The notes under the pieces: model-generated | Database searches by the model: none | What the model was told of the DNA's origin: nothing | Seen by the model: the letters and a program-made list of their open reading frames with translations, nothing else | Made by a program: the position numbers and the translations under genes | Part shown: positions 61,169 to 64,000 of the stretch, piece by piece | Layout of the letters: the number at the start of each line of letters is the position of its first letter | Position numbering within the stretch: position 1 is the first letter of the stretch | Origin: Oceaniovalibus guishaninsula JLT2003 | GTDB taxonomy: Bacteria; Pseudomonadota; Alphaproteobacteria; Rhodobacterales; Rhodobacteraceae | Assembly (NCBI RefSeq): GCF_000299575.1 | Contig: NZ_AMGO01000068.1 | Coordinates: 124,001 to 188,000, forward strand | Length of the DNA stretch: 64,000 nucleotides | Reading direction: 5' to 3'

Positions 61169-62433
61169 CCCCGGTCCCCGCGCCGCGACAGCGTCCCGTA
61201 AAGGACGAACCCCAAGACCGCCGCGCCCAGGCCAAGCGCCAGCATCGCGCCCGGCGGCATGTCCATGATCCCCTCGCGCCCCCGATGGGGACCGTCCGGC
61301 ATGGTCCGCCGCGGCAGAGTCGGCCGCACGCCGCCCTTGTCGGGAAACGGCAGATCCTCCAGCCGCCGGGGCTGGTGGATGGGGCAGCGGTTGAACCGCT
61401 CGCGGAACTCGGCCGACATGGCATAGACGCCGCGCCGGGCGCGGTTGATCTCGCCCAGGGGTTCGTGCGCCTTCAGCCCCGTCCACGGGCTGAACCGCGA
61501 CCTGTCGTCGAAATCCTGGGTGATCCGCGGATGGAACGATACCTGCGGACCGGCCTCCAGCCGGGCGACGGTGACGAAGGGCGACAGATCCTCGCTCCAT
61601 TCCACGGTCGGATCCTCGATCGGCATGGCGTCGGGGTCGCGGCAAAGCTGCACCTGAACCTGCCACCCCATCCAGTTGCTTCCCGCCACGGCGAGGATCT
61701 CCTCGCGCAGCGCATCCGGCCGGTCCAGCGCCGAAACGGTCCTGCCCGCCAGCGCCGCCACCGAAGGCGAATCCGGTTTGACGCGGATCTTGGCGACGAA
61801 CCTGCCGAAGCGGTACGGCGTCGCGGTGTAATAGGTTTCGCCCAGGGGATGCGTCTGCGGGGCACCGCCCAGGCCTTGCAGCGTCGCGCTTTGCGCGCCC
61901 GCCGTTTCCAGCAGCGTCTCGGCGCCGCGCATCGCCGCCGACAGCCCCTTCTTGGCCCATTGCGCGCGATCCGTGGTCTTGGCCAGCAGCTTCAGGTTCG
62001 CCAGAAAGGCCTTGGCACTGGGCGCGGAAAAGACCGGCGCGTTGATCATCACGAAATCCTGCACGCTTTCGCCTTCCGAACCGGCAAGGCGCGCGCCCTC
62101 GACATCCAGCACCTTGACGGCCAGACCGCGCGGCAGCGCGATGAAATCGTCCAGGATGTCGCCCGGATTGGTGGAAAACCGCATGATCGCCTGATGCGTG
62201 CCCGGCGTGGCGAACAGCCCCTGCGCGTATTCGGCGGGCAGGTCCGACAGGACGGTCAGCCGCGCCTGAAGGACGCCGTGCGCCTTGGCATGGACCGACC
62301 GGATCGCATGATCGTGCGTCTCTGCCGTCGTTTCCAGTATCTCGCCAAGCGCGTCCCGAAGGCCGCCGATGGTTTCGTCCTCGTCGGGTTTGCGGTGCTC
62401 GATGTCCGGGCGATAGGCGATGGGGGCCTTCAT
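61165..62433 (-). CDS. Catalase-family haem protein with C-terminal membrane anchor
   Basis: A 422-residue protein of the small catalase-like group. The distal His is in SVHAKAHGVLQARLTV near residue 50, followed by MRFSTNPGDILDDFIALPRGLAVKV; the proximal Tyr candidate is in ARRGVYAMSAEF with Arg four residues before it, as in true catalases. Residues about 395-415 (MPPGAMLALGLGAAVLGFVLYG) form a single membrane helix, so the domain is anchored to the inner membrane. Family members bind haem and act as peroxidases or on lipid hydroperoxides rather than as efficient catalases. The start is an ATG with AGGAAG upstream; a Met 10 codons earlier is possible. It follows the CaiB-type gene by 73 bp. 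Confidence 0.84.
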   Translation of the reverse strand: MKAPIAYRPDIEHRKPDEDETIGGLRDALGEILETTAETHDHAIRSVHAKAHGVLQARLTVLSDLPAEYAQGLFATPGTHQAIMRFSTNPGDILDDFIALPRGLAVKVLDVEGARLAGSEGESVQDFVMINAPVFSAPSAKAFLANLKLLAKTTDRAQWAKKGLSAAMRGAETLLETAGAQSATLQGLGGAPQTHPLGETYYTATPYRFGRFVAKIRVKPDSPSVAALAGRTVSALDRPDALREEILAVAGSNWMGWQVQVQLCRDPDAMPIEDPTVEWSEDLSPFVTVARLEAGPQVSFHPRITQDFDDRSRFSPWTGLKAHEPLGEINRARRGVYAMSAEFRERFNRCPIHQPRRLEDLPFPDKGGVRPTLPRRTMPDGPHRGREGIMDMPPGAMLALGLGAAVLGFVLYGTLSRRGDRG

Positions 62434-62506
62434 GGCGTGCTTCCTGTCCTGATCTGGGGGCATGGTCGCGGGGCAAACCGGCGGCGACGGTCCCCGGTTC
62501 CGCGTT

Positions 62507-63592
62507 TCAGACAGGCGGCGGCCAGTCGCGGATGTCGTCCCACGCGACCGGGCGCAGCGGCGCGCGGCGCGGCGCGGGGGACGATCCGAAGCGCGGCGCT
62601 GGCGCGGGCGTGACCGGATCGTGCGTGAAAACCGCCCGCGCGCGGTTATGGGGATGACCGGGCGCCTCGTCGGGGTCGAGGACGGGGGCAAAGCACACAT
62701 CCGTGCCCTCGAACAGCGCGCACCATTCGTCCCGCGTCCGGCGCCGGAAGATCGCCGCGAACTCGGCCCGGCGCGCCGGCCAGCGCGCCTTGTCGTGGCG
62801 ATCGGCCGCGTCCTCGTCCGGCAACCCCAGCAGCGACAGGAACAGCGCATGAAACTGCGGCTCCAGCGGGGCCAGCGAAATCCATCTGCCGTCCGCGCAT
62901 TCGTAGACGCCATAGAACGGCGCGCCGCCGTCCAGCCGGTTGGACTGGCGCGCGACCTCCCATTCGCCGCGCGCGATCTTGTCGTAGAACATCGTCATCA
63001 ACAGCGCGGATCCGTCGCAGATCGCCGCGTCGATCACGTTGCCCTGCCCTGTCCGCGCCGCCGCCAGCAAAGCGGCCAGCATCCCCGCGACCAGAAGCAT
63101 CGCCCCCGCGCCGTAATCGCCCAGAAGGTTCAGCGGCGCGACGGGCGGGCGGCCCGCCTCGCCCGTGGACCAAAGCGCGCCCGACAGCGCCAGATAGTTG
63201 ATGTCGTGGCCGGCCGCGCGGGCCAGCGGCCCGGTCTGGCCCCAGCCCGTCATCCGGCCATAGACCAGCCGGGGATTGACGGCATGGCATGCCTCGGGGC
63301 CCAGCGACAGCCGTTCCATCACGCCGGGCCGGAACCCCTCGATCAGGCCGTCGGCCTGCCCGATCAGGTGCAGCGCCGCGTCGCGCCCCCGCGCCGACTT
63401 GAGGTCCAGCGCCACGCCGCGCCGCCCGCGCAGGATCGGATCGTCCGGCGCGGCCGCGTCGCCCGGCCGCGCGATCCGAACGATGTCGGCGCCCATATCG
63501 GCCAGCATCATCGCGGCGAAGGGACCGGGGCCGATACCCGCGAACTCGACGATGCGCAGCCCGGCCAGCGGCCCCGCCCGGTCGCCGTTCAT
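62507..63592 (-). CDS. CaiB/BaiF-family CoA-transferase, alpha-methylacyl-CoA racemase type
   Basis: A 361-residue family III protein. The N-terminal [32 protein letters not shown] and the block [30 protein letters not shown] are typical of alpha-methylacyl-CoA racemases; Asp within [11 protein letters not shown] corresponds to the catalytic acid, and the His of AAGHDINYL to the base. Racemases of this type act on 2-methylacyl-CoA for beta-oxidation of branched or sterol side chains. Its ATG overlaps the stop of the upstream MarR-type gene. It may be regulated by it. Confidence 0.88.
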   Translation of the reverse strand: MNGDRAGPLAGLRIVEFAGIGPGPFAAMMLADMGADIVRIARPGDAAAPDDPILRGRRGVALDLKSARGRDAALHLIGQADGLIEGFRPGVMERLSLGPEACHAVNPRLVYGRMTGWGQTGPLARAAGHDINYLALSGALWSTGEAGRPPVAPLNLLGDYGAGAMLLVAGMLAALLAAARTGQGNVIDAAICDGSALLMTMFYDKIARGEWEVARQSNRLDGGAPFYGVYECADGRWISLAPLEPQFHALFLSLLGLPDEDAADRHDKARWPARRAEFAAIFRRRTRDEWCALFEGTDVCFAPVLDPDEAPGHPHNRARAVFTHDPVTPAPAPRFGSSPAPRRAPLRPVAWDDIRDWPPPV

Positions 63593-64000
63593 GACGCGGC
63601 GGGGGCGGAAACGGCGCGGTCCGCCCCGCCCGCGTCGAGGGCGGCGCGCAGGTTTTCGCGGATGCGGAACAAGGTGGCGAACATCGCGTCAAGCTCGCCT
63701 TCGTCGATATCGCCATAGGTGATGCGGTTGATCTCCCTCTCGCAGCGCGCCATCGCGCGGCCGACCGGCACGGCGGCGGGGGTCAGCCGCACGCGCTTGG
63801 CGCGCTTGTCCACGCTGTCGGTGCGCCGCTCGACCAGGCCCTGCGCCTCCAGCCGGTTGAGGGTGCCGCCCACGGCGACGGTGCCGACATGCATCCGCTG
63901 CGCCAGTTCCGACTGCGTCAGGTCGTCCTCGATGAAAAGCTGGGTCAGCAGCCAGGCCTGCGACATGGTGATGCCGTGCGGGGCGATCATGCGGTCGAAC
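63589..64000 (-). CDS. MarR-family transcriptional regulator, C-terminal part only
   Basis: The gene enters from the right edge; about 137 codons are visible, lacking the true start. The winged helix is intact: [63 protein letters not shown] Met lies four codons in, but FDR before it looks like continuing protein, so the start is outside. Its stop overlaps the start of the CaiB-type gene, which suggests joint expression. It differs clearly in sequence from the MarR protein at 102-551. Confidence 0.86.
   Translation of the reverse strand, partial: FDRMIAPHGITMSQAWLLTQLFIEDDLTQSELAQRMHVGTVAVGGTLNRLEAQGLVERRTDSVDKRAKRVRLTPAAVPVGRAMARCEREINRITYGDIDEGELDAMFATLFRIRENLRAALDAGGADRAVSAPAAS

Overview
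The window is GC-rich, densely coded DNA without rRNA, tRNA, insertion sequences, CRISPR arrays or phage genes that I can see. Gene content (a Rhodobacter-type smo/mtl polyol operon, two TRAP transporters with TAXI receptors, the anthraniloyl-CoA monooxygenase fusion, paired YeeE/YedE proteins, frequent 4-bp ATGA/GTGA/TTGA overlaps) points to an alphaproteobacterium, most likely Rhodobacterales (Rhodobacteraceae/Paracoccaceae, Roseobacter-like). The genus cannot be fixed from the sequence. The stretch looks like a run of catabolic and transport islands typical of a metabolically versatile heterotroph. No intergenic gap exceeds about 240 bp.

Layout. 1-3.6 kb (minus strand): aryl-CoA degradation operon (enoyl-CoA hydratase cut by the left edge, MarR regulator, SDR, bifunctional FAD/FMN aryl-CoA oxygenase-reductase). 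3.7-12.7 kb (minus): complete polyol operon, LacI regulator then smoE-F-G-K-S, mtlK and xylB, with two matching operators. 12.9-16 kb: small secreted CHRD protein and a divergent penicillin-acylase-family hydrolase. 16-24.8 kb (minus): acyl-CoA dehydrogenase and thioesterase, then TAXI receptor, fused TRAP permease, two-subunit CoA-transferase, citryl-CoA-lyase-like protein and a second acyl-CoA dehydrogenase, which reads as an import, activate, cleave and oxidise operon for an organic acid. 24.9-28.4 kb: secreted LVIVD-repeat protein, secreted dienelactone-hydrolase-like enzyme, small exported unknown. 28.6-32.9 kb (plus): ThDP enzyme, RidA, arginase, ornithine cyclodeaminase.

32.9-42.4 kb is the most interesting part: purine nucleoside phosphorylase, a BMP-type nucleoside ABC importer, and convergent to it a RuBisCO-like protein with a two-subunit transketolase, followed by a divergent MtnA-type aldose-1-phosphate isomerase. 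Read together these suggest a nucleoside route ribose-1-P to ribulose-1-P to xylulose-5-P (or ribulose-5-P) to transketolase, in which the RuBisCO-like protein moves the carbonyl so that the C1 phosphate becomes the C5 phosphate. This is inference, but active-site residues in the phosphorylase favour 6-oxopurine nucleosides over methylthioadenosine.

42.5-48.6 kb: YeeE/YedE pair, large Na+/H+ antiporter with cyclic-nucleotide-binding domain, tandem UspA, SulP transporter with a Cys-rich tail. 48.6-54.2 kb: sulfatase/phosphonate-hydrolase-family enzyme with its own TRAP-TAXI transporter and divergent IclR regulator. 54.3-56.8 kb: a rare single-chain adenylation-carrier-membrane acyltransferase protein. 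56.8-59 kb: an APH-kinase/acyl-CoA-dehydrogenase pair resembling the 4-hydroxyacyl-CoA system (LvaA/LvaC, ACAD10/11). 59.2-64 kb: Old Yellow Enzyme, an unknown possibly metallo-hydrolase-like protein, membrane-anchored catalase-family protein, CaiB-type CoA-transferase and a MarR regulator cut by the right edge.

A recurring regulatory theme is perfect or near-perfect GC-rich hairpins immediately after genes for exported proteins, including three solute receptors. They probably set receptor-to-permease ratios or end transcripts.
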